A DNA stretch of 19,295 nucleotides from JBBSHS01 sp038232515 (GTDB lineage: Bacteria; Actinomycetota; Acidimicrobiia; Acidimicrobiales; JAUJNH01): NCBI GenBank assembly GCA_038232515.1, contig JBBSHS010000049.1, positions 1 to 19,295 of the forward strand, in the 5' to 3' direction. Both the position numbers and the translations under genes were made by a program. Below are positions 1 through 7,588 of this stretch, in pieces (the first letter of the stretch is position 1; every line of letters begins with the position of its first letter). The notes beneath the pieces were generated by a model. It was not told the DNA's origin. It made no database searches and saw nothing but the letters and a program-made list of their open reading frames with translations.

Positions 1-314
<314 letters not shown>

Positions 315-1385
315 GTGCAAGCGACGGCGGAGTTACAGCGGTCCAGGAACACCGGCCGGCTGGTGCTGGCGTTCGTCCTCGGAGCGACGGCCTTCCTCGG
401 CTTGGCCGAAGTCCAGCGCCTGCCGCGAGAATTCACGCTGCTGGTGCTGGTCGCCACCGCCTGGGCGGCCACTGCCGGCGTCAGGTATCGGCCGGACGTC
501 GTCGTCGTCGGCGATGAAGGGTTCTGCCAGCGGGTCCTCGATCACGCCGGGAGAGCCGGTCGAGTCCGGGCGACCTGGGTGGTCGACCCTGCGGACGCCA
601 CCTGGGGCCCGGGCCCGATCCTGTTCCGCAGCGACGATCTGGTCGTGGACGGCCGCCTCCTCCAGGCACTTCGGGACCGGGCGCCCGAAGTGGTCGCCGG
701 CCATGCCATGCGGGTGGTGGAACGGGGCCAGGACGCCGCTGCGGTGCTCGCGGAGCCCCTGAGCCCGGTGGCTCGATTGGCCAAGCGCAGCCTGGACGTC
801 CTCGTCTCCATCGTGATCGGGCTCGCGATGGCCCCGGTGCTGGCGGTCGCCATCCTGGCCATCAAGATCGACTCCCCCGGTCCCGGGTTCTTCGTCCAGA
901 CCCGCCTGGGTGCGAACGGCCGCCGCTTCCGGATGTACAAGCTGAGGACGATGGCGGTCGTCGAGGACGACTCCGCCGAGCGAGCGTGGCTCCAGGACAT
1001 GGTCCTCGGGCTGACGGACGCGGAATCCGGGCTCTTCAAGCCACCCCACAGCCGCCGGATCACCCGCGTGGGTCGCATCCTGCGCCGCCTCAGCCTCGAC
1101 GAAGTCCCACAGGTGTGGAACGTCCTGCGGGGGCAGATGAGCCTGGTGGGGCCTCGTCCTCCCCTCGACGACGAGGCCGCGGTCTACGACGAGCGGGCCT
1201 GGCAGCGCCTGCGGGGGCGGCCCGGCTTGACCGGCCTCTCGCAGATCAGCGGCCGCAGCACGCTCTGCTTCTCCCAGATCGTCGATCTCGACCGCGTGTA
1301 CCTGGAGCAGTGGAGCTTCTGGCTCGAGTTGAAGATCCTGGCCAGGACGCCGATCGCCCTGGTCAGCGCCCGGGGGGCGGGCTGA
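315..1385 (+). CDS. Polyprenyl-phosphate sugar-1-phosphate transferase (initiating transferase)
   Basis: This membrane enzyme would start repeat-unit synthesis by moving a sugar-1-phosphate from a UDP-sugar to undecaprenyl phosphate. The 356-residue product has two short hydrophobic helices near the N-terminus (about 14-31 and 38-55), a soluble middle part, and a hydrophobic membrane hairpin near 161-183. The conserved catalytic domain follows, with DSPGPGFFVQTRLG, FRMYKLRTM, LSLDEVPQVWNVLRGQMSLV-GPRPP and RPGLTGLSQISGR. These are signatures of the bacterial sugar transferase family (WbaP/WcaJ/PglC type). The length is shorter than classic five-helix WcaJ (about 460 residues), so the N-terminal part is reduced. 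The GTG start is supported by GAGG 5 nt upstream. Its last 23 bp overlap the convergent dehydrogenase gene. The sugar transferred cannot be read from sequence. Confidence 0.93.
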   Translation: MQATAELQRSRNTGRLVLAFVLGATAFLGLAEVQRLPREFTLLVLVATAWAATAGVRYRPDVVVVGDEGFCQRVLDHAGRAGRVRATWVVDPADATWGPGPILFRSDDLVVDGRLLQALRDRAPEVVAGHAMRVVERGQDAAAVLAEPLSPVARLAKRSLDVLVSIVIGLAMAPVLAVAILAIKIDSPGPGFFVQTRLGANGRRFRMYKLRTMAVVEDDSAERAWLQDMVLGLTDAESGLFKPPHSRRITRVGRILRRLSLDEVPQVWNVLRGQMSLVGPRPPLDDEAAVYDERAWQRLRGRPGLTGLSQISGRSTLCFSQIVDLDRVYLEQWSFWLELKILARTPIALVSARGAG

Positions 1386-2343
1386 GCGGCTCTCGGATTT
1401 CTGCCGCCGCGGCGCGTTCCACCCGTCGCGCCAAGATCAAGGCGGACAGGCCGTGCCTCCCGTCGACCCGCGGCGGCGACGAGGTCCGGATGCAATCGAC
1501 GAAATGCTGCAGCTGCACAGCCAGCGGCTCCCCGCGACGGTCGACGAACGGGATCTCGATCACGCCCGACTGCCGGTAGCGGGGCCCATCGTCCGACAGG
1601 AACTCGGCGTGGTTGAGCTTGTGGACGGTCACGTCCTGGCGTATGAGGTCGACGCTCACGAAATTGTGCGTCTGCATGATCTCGAGGCGCCGGACCTTTT
1701 GCTGGCTCACCCGGCTGGCGGTGAGCGCTGCCGTGATCCCGGTTTCGAAGCGGAGAAGGGCGCAGGCGTAGTCCTCGGTGTCGGAGCGCACCCGACCGGC
1801 GACGGCCTGGACCGTGGCCGCCGGCGAACCCGCGATCCGGCGGACGATCTCGAGGTCATGGATCATCAGGTCGGAGATCACCCCTTCATGGATACGGCCG
1901 GAGAAAGGCCCGATCCTGTCGGCGTGGACGTGGACCACATCGGCCAGCAGGTTGTCCAATGCCTGCACCGCGGCGTTGAACTGCTCCACGTGGCCAACCA
2001 TCAGCAGGCAGCCCGAGCGCTCGGCGGCGTCGACAAGCGCCTGGGCATCCGCCACGGAGCCGGCCAGCGGCTTCTCGATCAGCACCGGAATACCGGCGGT
2101 CACGAACGGCAGACCAACTTCGCGGTGGAGATGGCTGGGTGTGGCGATGATGGCGGCGTCGAGCCCTCGGAGCGAGTCGGGGAGCTCCTTGGCCCATGCC
2201 GCCCCCAGCGGCTCGGCCAGCAGGCGGGCCCGATCGGGATCGGCATCGACGACCAGGCACACGCGCACGCCGCTCAGGCCTCGGACGCTGCGGGCGTGGT
2301 TCGCCCCCATGAGGCCGGCGCCCACGATGGCCAGCTCAAACAT
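1363..2343 (-). CDS. Gfo/Idh/MocA-family nucleotide-sugar dehydrogenase (probable 3-dehydrogenase)
   Basis: NAD(P)-dependent sugar oxidoreductase of 326 residues. The N-terminal Rossmann motif is AIVGAGLMGANH (residues 5-16), the family EKP motif lies at 90-92, and a conserved HD pair at 162-163 in SDLMIHDLEIV is likely catalytic. The segment VGHVEQFNAAVQAL resembles the GnnA-type UDP-GlcNAc 3-dehydrogenases, which have GH(I/V)ERFNPAV. WlbA/WbpB-type enzymes acting on UDP-GlcNAcA are the alternative. It is the last gene of an operon: its ATG overlaps the aminotransferase stop by 8 bp. The expected job is to oxidise C3 of a UDP-HexNAc sugar, giving the 3-keto substrate for the aminotransferase. 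The 3' end overlaps the convergent sugar transferase gene. The family call is firm; the substrate is inferred from context. Confidence 0.88.
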   Translation of the reverse strand: MFELAIVGAGLMGANHARSVRGLSGVRVCLVVDADPDRARLLAEPLGAAWAKELPDSLRGLDAAIIATPSHLHREVGLPFVTAGIPVLIEKPLAGSVADAQALVDAAERSGCLLMVGHVEQFNAAVQALDNLLADVVHVHADRIGPFSGRIHEGVISDLMIHDLEIVRRIAGSPAATVQAVAGRVRSDTEDYACALLRFETGITAALTASRVSQQKVRRLEIMQTHNFVSVDLIRQDVTVHKLNHAEFLSDDGPRYRQSGVIEIPFVDRRGEPLAVQLQHFVDCIRTSSPPRVDGRHGLSALILARRVERAAAAEIREPLSPPPGR

Positions 2344-3436
2344 CGAGCAGGTCCCGCACGCTGTCGACGATGTAGTCGAGCTCGGCCGCGGTGAGATGGG
2401 CGTGGACCGGCAGCGACAGGACCTGGCGCGCCGCTTTCTCCGCCTGCGGCTGCGGCTCGCAGGAGACCAGTGGGTGGTCCCGGTAACACGGGTGGTCGTA
2501 CGCGGCTCGGGGATAGAAGACGGCGGTCTGGATGCCCCGGTCCCAAAGTGACTGCTGCAGTCCGTCCCTGGTCAGACGGGCATCTTCAGTCACGCTCACC
2601 GTGTACTGGTGGAAGACGTGCCGGCGGCCGGGGCGCACGACCGGCAGTTGCAGGCCGGTGACGCCCTGGAGCGCGGCCGAGAGACGAACGGCATTGTCCT
2701 GCCGCTGGGCGATCGTGGCGCCGGCCGTCGAGAGCTGGCTCAGTCCGAGGGCGGCCTGAATGTCGGTCAGGCGAGAGTTGTGCCCCACCGTCTCGTACTC
2801 GTACCGCCGTGCCATCCCCTGATTGCGGAGCCGGCCCAGCTTTGACGCGAGGCCGTCATCGGCCGTGGTCACCGCTCCTCCCTCCCCCGTGGTGAACCCC
2901 TTGGTGGCGTAGAAGGAGAACGCCCCGAGACCCAGTGACCCGACGGGCACGCCGTCGACCGCCGCGCCGAAGGCCTGGGCGGCGTCCTCGACGACGGCCA
3001 GCCCATGCCGGGCGGCCAGTACAGCGACGCCGTGCAGGTCGGCCGCCTGCCCGTACAGGTGGACGGGCAGGAGCGCCGCGGTGCGGGAGGTGACCACGGC
3101 AGCGGCGGAGTCGACGTCCATGGTCAGATCGTCCGGGTCGACGTCCGAGAACCGCACGGAAGCGCCCACCTGGACGATGGCGTTGACCGTGGCGCCGAAG
3201 GTGAACGGGCTTGTGACGACCTCGTCGCCGGGCCCCAGCCCCAGCACCGTCATCGAAGCCACAAGGGCGGCCGTACCCGAGCTCATGACGACCACATGGT
3301 CCACGCCGAGAAAGGCCTGCAGAGCAGCCTCCAACTGCTCTACAACGCTCCCCTGCGCCAGCTGGCCCGACCTGAGAACCTTGATCACCGCCCGCTCCGC
3401 GGCTTCGTCGACCCGGACGGCCGTGAGCGGGATCAC
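2336..3436 (-). CDS. DegT/DnrJ/EryC1/StrS-family sugar aminotransferase
   Basis: PLP-dependent aminotransferase that would convert a keto-nucleotide sugar to the amino sugar, probably at C3 given its neighbours. I start it at the GTG at 3436, whose GTGA overlaps the stop of the upstream acyltransferase. This gives 366 residues, the usual family length; an upstream extension to 3535 would run through the acyltransferase gene. Visible motifs are SSGTAALVASM near 52-62 (phosphate/substrate binding), VVEDAAQAFGA at 148-158 (the Asp contacting the PLP ring nitrogen), and the Schiff-base lysine K179 in FYATKGFTTGEGGA. HNSRLTDIQAALGLSQL near 219-235 is typical of the family. Translation is probably coupled to both neighbours. 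WbpE/WlbC and GnnB are the closest functional models; sequence alone does not decide between them. Confidence 0.92.
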   Translation of the reverse strand: MIPLTAVRVDEAAERAVIKVLRSGQLAQGSVVEQLEAALQAFLGVDHVVVMSSGTAALVASMTVLGLGPGDEVVTSPFTFGATVNAIVQVGASVRFSDVDPDDLTMDVDSAAAVVTSRTAALLPVHLYGQAADLHGVAVLAARHGLAVVEDAAQAFGAAVDGVPVGSLGLGAFSFYATKGFTTGEGGAVTTADDGLASKLGRLRNQGMARRYEYETVGHNSRLTDIQAALGLSQLSTAGATIAQRQDNAVRLSAALQGVTGLQLPVVRPGRRHVFHQYTVSVTEDARLTRDGLQQSLWDRGIQTAVFYPRAAYDHPCYRDHPLVSCEPQPQAEKAARQVLSLPVHAHLTAAELDYIVDSVRDLLDV

Positions 3437-4026
3437 GGGGCTGACCCCTGGAAGGTCCGTCCGCAGCTCGGGCAGGCACGCTCCGGGCACGGGTCCGGGC
3501 CGCGCTGCAGCACCCCGCCACACCGGCACACCCAACCCGTACGGCGGGCGGGGCTGCCGGCCACCAGTTCATGGGGGGCGATGTCGGCGGTGACCACCGC
3601 GCCAGCGGCCACCATGGCCCAGGGGCCGATCACCAGGCCGCAAACCACCGTGGCGTTGGCGCCGATCGAGGCACCCCGCCCAACCAGGGTGGGCACAGGT
3701 TCCCAGTCCGGTGAGCTGGCCCGTGGATAACGGTCGTTGGTGAGGACGGCTCCGGGCCCGACGAAAACTTCCTCCTCCAGGACCACGCCGGCATAGACGC
3801 AGGCGTTGTTCTGGATCTTGCAGCCGTCACCGACCACGACTCCGGTGTCGATGAACGCGTTCTTCCCCAGCGTGCAGTTCATGCCGATCCGTGCCCCCTC
3901 CCGCACCTGGGCGTGGTGCCAGATGCGGGAACCCGCACCAACCGTCGCCCCCGGCTCAACGACCGCCGTCGGATGAACGGAGCCCGCGCCCTCGCCGGCG
4001 ACGTCCGGCCTGGGTCCCTGGCTCAT
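3433..4026 (-). CDS. Left-handed beta-helix N-acyltransferase with C-terminal zinc-ribbon-like tail
   Basis: Hexapeptide-repeat transferase of 197 residues. From about residue 18 to 150 it shows repeating turns such as IGMNCTLGKNAFID, VVVGDGCKIQNNACVY and VFVGPGAVLTNDRYPRA, typical of WbpD/WlbB enzymes that acetylate the 3-amino group of UDP-2-acetamido-3-amino sugars. H37 or H38 in SRIWHHAQV lies where such enzymes usually carry a catalytic histidine. The tail has five cysteines (C167, C169, C180, C185, C188; CRC...C-x4-C-x2-C) that look like a small metal-binding ribbon. The ATG has a strong GGAGG at 4035-4039, 8 nt upstream. It follows the DivIVA-like gene after 20 bp and overlaps the aminotransferase by 4 bp. 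Acetyl-CoA as donor is inferred from the family. Confidence 0.9.
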   Translation of the reverse strand: MSQGPRPDVAGEGAGSVHPTAVVEPGATVGAGSRIWHHAQVREGARIGMNCTLGKNAFIDTGVVVGDGCKIQNNACVYAGVVLEEEVFVGPGAVLTNDRYPRASSPDWEPVPTLVGRGASIGANATVVCGLVIGPWAMVAAGAVVTADIAPHELVAGSPARRTGWVCRCGGVLQRGPDPCPERACPSCGRTFQGSAP

Positions 4027-4046
4027 GAGCGTGGCCTCCGGCCGTC

Positions 4047-4682
4047 TCAGCCGCTGTCGGCTTCGTCTTCGGCGGCTGCGCCCATCTGGTTCAGCTCGTC
4101 CGGGGCGGCCAGGAGATCGTGGTCGGCCAGCGTCTTGGCGAGCCCGTCGAGCAGCTTCGAGGCCTGCCGGACGCCGCCCATCGCGTCTCCCAGGGCGACC
4201 GCCAACTCCGCTCGCGTCGAAGAAGCGGCCAGATGGGCCTGGGCTTCGGCGTCAGCCAGGATCTTCGCAGCCTCCTCCTCGGCCACAAGGCGCACGTTCT
4301 CGGCCACCGCCGCGTCCTGCTCCGCCGCCTCGCGGAGCTCCTTGGACCGGTTCAGCTCGCGGGCGGCTTCGGCCCGGACCTGTTCGCTGTCGGCCGACCC
4401 CTGCTCGATGGCAATGGCGGCCTCCTCCCTGGCCTGGGCGACGAGCTTCTCGGCCTCGGTGGTGGCGGCCCGCAGGACCGCGCTCAGCTGCTCAGCGAAG
4501 GCGTCGAGGGCGTCCGGCCCGCGTTCGGCTCCACTGGTCTCTGCTGCCCTGTTGTCAGAGGTCAGCAGGTCCTTGTAGCTCCTGGCCACTTCCTCGAGGA
4601 ATGCGTGCACCGTCTCCTTGTCGTAGCCGCGCAGGTCGATGGGGAACGTCTTGTTCTCGATCTCCTCAGGTGTGAGCGCCAC
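4047..4682 (-). CDS. DivIVA-domain coiled-coil protein
   Basis: The 211-residue product begins with a recognisable DivIVA N-terminal domain (residues 3-40): a TPEEIENKTFPIDLRGYDKE-type segment followed by VHAFLEEVARSY. The rest is mostly charged, alanine-rich helix with coiled-coil character (about 58-190) and an acidic end. DivIVA/Wag31 proteins gather at curved membrane and cell poles and direct cell-wall growth in actinobacteria. This one lacks the long C-terminal extensions of a main polar scaffold. The GTG start has GGAGGGG at 4691-4697, 7 nt upstream. It is the first gene of a tight minus-strand operon with the acyltransferase, aminotransferase and dehydrogenase, suggesting a tie between polysaccharide synthesis and polar or septal growth. 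That role is inference; the domain call is sound. Confidence 0.85.
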   Translation of the reverse strand: MALTPEEIENKTFPIDLRGYDKETVHAFLEEVARSYKDLLTSDNRAAETSGAERGPDALDAFAEQLSAVLRAATTEAEKLVAQAREEAAIAIEQGSADSEQVRAEAARELNRSKELREAAEQDAAVAENVRLVAEEEAAKILADAEAQAHLAASSTRAELAVALGDAMGGVRQASKLLDGLAKTLADHDLLAAPDELNQMGAAAEDEADSG

Positions 4683-4882
4683 CTCTGGTCCCCTCCGTTT
4701 GGGTCAACGTGCCTGAGCGGCCGCCCGCCGCCGAGCCGTTGGTTGTCCCCATGTGTAGTCTCTGATGCGGGCCGCGGACGATTGCCACCGGCTTCGCCAC
4801 CACGGGCCGGGCTCGGAGGGATCACCTTGACGTCCGGACCTGCAGTCGGACGGTACCAGCCTTCCCCCGTGGTTGTGGCCTG
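4683..4882. promoter_or_regulatory. Divergent intergenic region between the DivIVA operon and the GT4 gene
   Basis: This 200-bp gap should carry the promoters for both directions. On the plus strand a TAGTCT at 4756-4761 fits the TANNNT -10 pattern, but no well-spaced -35 is visible. On the minus strand the only clear signal is the ribosome-binding site of the DivIVA-like gene at 4691-4697. No gene or strong repeat is seen. Confidence 0.4.
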
Positions 4883-6073
4883 ATGGCCGATGTCCTGGTC
4901 ATCCGCCAGGCCCATTTCCCCCTCGACCCCAGGGTGCGCAGGGAGGTGCAGGCGCTACTCGACGCCGGATTCGAGGTGGACGTCCTGTGCACGCGAGGCA
5001 AAGGCGAGCCGGTTCACGAGCGGGAAGGGCGACTTCGGGTCTTCCGGCTGCCCCTCTACCACCGGCGGGGCGGTGCCCCCGGTTACGTGCTCGAATATGT
5101 CATATTCTTCGCCGCCGCAGCGATCGCCGCCGCAGTTCTCCAGGCCCGGCGGCGTTACCGGCTTGTCGAGGTGCACACCTTGCCGGACGCCTTGGTCTTC
5201 GCCGCTGCCGTACCCCGCCTGCTCGGCGCCCGGGTGCTGCTGGACCTGCACGAATGCATGCCGGAGTTCTTCGCCAGCAAGTTCGGTGCCGGGCCGGGCC
5301 ACCCGGTCGTCCGGGCCCTGGGCTCGTTGGAGCAGGCGGCCATCCGCTTCGCCGACCACGCGATTACGTGCACGGACGAGATGCGCGACGTCTTCGTCCA
5401 GCGAGGCGCCACCGGGTCGGCCATCGACGTCGTCCTGAACGCGGCGGACGAGAGCATTTTCGTCCCGATCGACCAACCGGCAGGTGCCTCGGACAACGAC
5501 TTCGTGGTCATCTGCCATGGGGCGGTCGAGGAGCGGTACGGCCTCGACACCGCCGTCCGGGCCCTGGCTCTGCTGCGGGAGGACCTCCCCGGGCTGCGTC
5601 TCGACATCTACGGGGACGGTTCGTACCTGGGCGCCGTCCGCCGGCTGGCGGCCGAACTCGGCGTCTCCGACCGGGTCTGGTTCAGCGACGGCTACGTTGC
5701 GCTCGAACGGCTGGTGGACGCCATCGCCCGGGCCGACGTCGGCTTGGTGGCGATGAAACGCGACGCCTTCCGGGACCTTACGCAATGCAACAAGATGTAC
5801 GACTTTGTGGCCCTGCACCGACCGGTGGTGGCCTCAAGGACCGCATCAGCCGCCAAACTGTTCGACGACTCGGCCTTTGCCTGGTTCGAGGGCGGCGACG
5901 AGCGGGACCTGGCCCGTGCGCTCCGAGCCGTCCACGACGATCCCGGGCTGCGGAGCCGGCTGGTGCACAGCGCCACCCTCCAGTGCGAGCCTTACCGCTG
6001 GGCCCGTCAGCGCCGGATCTATCTCCGGGCGGTGGACCGCCTCCTCGAGCGGGACCGACGGGCCGGGGCGTAG
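4883..6073 (+). CDS. Family 4 glycosyltransferase (GT-B fold)
   Basis: A 396-residue cytoplasmic or membrane-associated glycosyltransferase that would add one sugar to the lipid-linked repeat unit. The N-terminal donor-independent half begins VLVIRQAHFPLDPRVRREVQ, a common GT4 opening. It has a hydrophobic stretch near 69-88 (EYVIFFAAAAIAAAVLQA) that may sit in the membrane, and the segment LLDLHECMPEFFASKF near 120-135. The C-terminal Glycos_transf_1-like half carries VICHGAVEERYGLDTAVRAL, LDIYGDGSYLGAVRRLA and the nucleotide-sugar-binding region around CNKMYDFVALHRPVVAS, a variant of the E-x7-E region. The ribosome-binding site before the ATG is weak. Donor and linkage cannot be told. It faces the DivIVA operon divergently and is followed after 105 bp by the GH5-like gene in the same direction. 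Confidence 0.9.
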   Translation: MADVLVIRQAHFPLDPRVRREVQALLDAGFEVDVLCTRGKGEPVHEREGRLRVFRLPLYHRRGGAPGYVLEYVIFFAAAAIAAAVLQARRRYRLVEVHTLPDALVFAAAVPRLLGARVLLDLHECMPEFFASKFGAGPGHPVVRALGSLEQAAIRFADHAITCTDEMRDVFVQRGATGSAIDVVLNAADESIFVPIDQPAGASDNDFVVICHGAVEERYGLDTAVRALALLREDLPGLRLDIYGDGSYLGAVRRLAAELGVSDRVWFSDGYVALERLVDAIARADVGLVAMKRDAFRDLTQCNKMYDFVALHRPVVASRTASAAKLFDDSAFAWFEGGDERDLARALRAVHDDPGLRSRLVHSATLQCEPYRWARQRRIYLRAVDRLLERDRRAGA

Positions 6074-6124
6074 CAGCCGTCCAGCGGCGGTGGTGCGGTC
6101 GGGCCGGACGCCCGGACAAATCTT

Positions 6125-6170
6125 CCCGATCGGGCCCGCAAGGCTCAGCATCGGGTCGGCCGGGCCGATG
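6125..6170 (+). repeat. Palindrome and hairpin just upstream of the GH5-like gene
   Basis: A perfect palindrome, CCCGATCGGG, lies at 6125-6134. A second inverted repeat, CATCGG at 6149-6154 pairing with CCGATG at 6165-6170, has a 10-nt loop and ends at the first base of the GGAG (6170-6173) that serves the GH5 start. Folding could limit ribosome access. No T-run follows, so a terminator is unlikely. Confidence 0.4.
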
Positions 6171-6178
6171 GAGTGAAC

Positions 6179-7588
6179 ATGGTCAAGCGCAAAGATGCCG
6201 TCTCCCTCGCAGCCAGGGCCACCGCTGGTCTGGCCGGAGTTCTCTTCGTCGCCGTGTCCCTCCCGGCCCTGCCCGCCTCGGCGGCGACGGCGGTGCTCTC
6301 GCTCTCGTCCACCTCGGGACCGGTGGGCACGTCCGTCACGGTGACCGGAGCCGGCTTCCCGGGCCGCTCGGCGGGCTCGATGTCCTTCGGCAGCATCCCA
6401 GAGGGTTCGTTCACGACTTCGAAGACCGGCGGCTTCTCCTCGTCCTTCACCGTGCCCCAGACGTCATCCGGCTCCGTCACGGTTGAGGCGACGGCCGGTT
6501 CGGGGACCGCCAGTTCGAACTTTTCAGTGGTCGCCCCTGCCATCGCGCCGCCACCGACCTCGGCCCCATCGTTCGTCAAGGCGAGCGGCCGGCAGTTGAC
6601 CCTCGACGGTGCCCCCTACCGGTTCACCGGGATCAACGCCCCCGATCTTTCCACCGACTACAACGTCAACTACGGCTGCGGCGAGACCAACAGCCCCGCC
6701 GACGTCACCGACCTCATGTCCTCCCTGGCCCCCGCCAGCATGGTCCGGGTGTGGGCCTTCCAGCAGATCGCCTGGGACAAGTCGACCAACAAGGCCGACT
6801 TCGCCGTGCTCGACCGGGTGGTCAACACCGCCGCCCAGACGGGCCAGAAGCTCGTGCTGGTCCTGTCCCACCAGTGGGGCGGCGGCTGCGGGGAGTCCTA
6901 CAAGACCGAGGGCTGGTACGCCACCGGCTACCGCCAGGCCCTCAACGACGGCACCGCCCTGGGCGCCCAGACCACGCCCCTGTCCTACTGGGACTGGGTC
7001 CGCACCATCGTCGCCCGCTACGCCGCCTCACCGGCGGTGGCCATGTGGGAACCCGTCAACGAGCCCAACCCCACCATCAGCCCCAGCGGGGGCTGCTCCA
7101 CCACCGCGGCCGCCACCCTGCGCCAGTTCTTCGACGCCGTGGGCGGGCTGATCCACAGCCTGGACGCCAACCATCTGGTCAGCTCCGGCCTCCAGGGCAG
7201 TGGCCAGTGCGGCACCGCCGGCGTCGAGTACCAGACCCTGCACCAGTCCCCGGGCCTGGACGTGGCCACCGTCCACGACTACTACAGCCCCACCGTGGCC
7301 ATGCCCGGCGACCAGTGGAACGGCGTCCAGGTGCGCATCAACCAGATGACCCAGGACGACAAGCCCATCTTCGTGGAGGAGGTCGGCATCAACGCCTCCG
7401 ACACCACCGCCGGCCTGCCCACCCTGGCCCAGCGGCGGGACGAGATCAAGGCCAAGATGGACGCCCAGATCCCCGCCGGAATGGTGGGCTACACCCCGTG
7501 GACCTGGTCCCACACCGTCAGCGCATCCAACTACAACATCAGCACCGGAGACCCCACCCTCACACTCCTCCACGGGTACGTGCTCTGA
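6179..7588 (+). CDS. Secreted glycoside hydrolase, GH5/cellulase-like, with N-terminal Ig-like (IPT) domain
   Basis: Predicted exported glycosidase of 469 residues. I start it at the ATG at 6179, which has GGAG at 6170-6173; the GTG two codons earlier overlaps that motif. Residues 1-36 form a signal peptide: basic N-terminus (MVKRKD), hydrophobic core, and an ASA-type cleavage site before ATAVLSL. Residues about 38-118 look like an IPT/TIG-type beta-sandwich (SSTSGPVGTSVTVTGAGFPG). A Pro/Ser/Thr linker leads to the catalytic domain at 135-469. This carries the family acid/base in WEPVNEPNP (E295) and a likely nucleophile in IFVEEVGIN (E401), plus GINAPDLS and PWTWSH, which recall endo-beta-mannanases. 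Glycosidases inside polysaccharide loci often trim or release the polymer. It overlaps the convergent polymerase gene by 29 bp. Confidence 0.87.
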   Translation: MVKRKDAVSLAARATAGLAGVLFVAVSLPALPASAATAVLSLSSTSGPVGTSVTVTGAGFPGRSAGSMSFGSIPEGSFTTSKTGGFSSSFTVPQTSSGSVTVEATAGSGTASSNFSVVAPAIAPPPTSAPSFVKASGRQLTLDGAPYRFTGINAPDLSTDYNVNYGCGETNSPADVTDLMSSLAPASMVRVWAFQQIAWDKSTNKADFAVLDRVVNTAAQTGQKLVLVLSHQWGGGCGESYKTEGWYATGYRQALNDGTALGAQTTPLSYWDWVRTIVARYAASPAVAMWEPVNEPNPTISPSGGCSTTAAATLRQFFDAVGGLIHSLDANHLVSSGLQGSGQCGTAGVEYQTLHQSPGLDVATVHDYYSPTVAMPGDQWNGVQVRINQMTQDDKPIFVEEVGINASDTTAGLPTLAQRRDEIKAKMDAQIPAGMVGYTPWTWSHTVSASNYNISTGDPTLTLLHGYVL

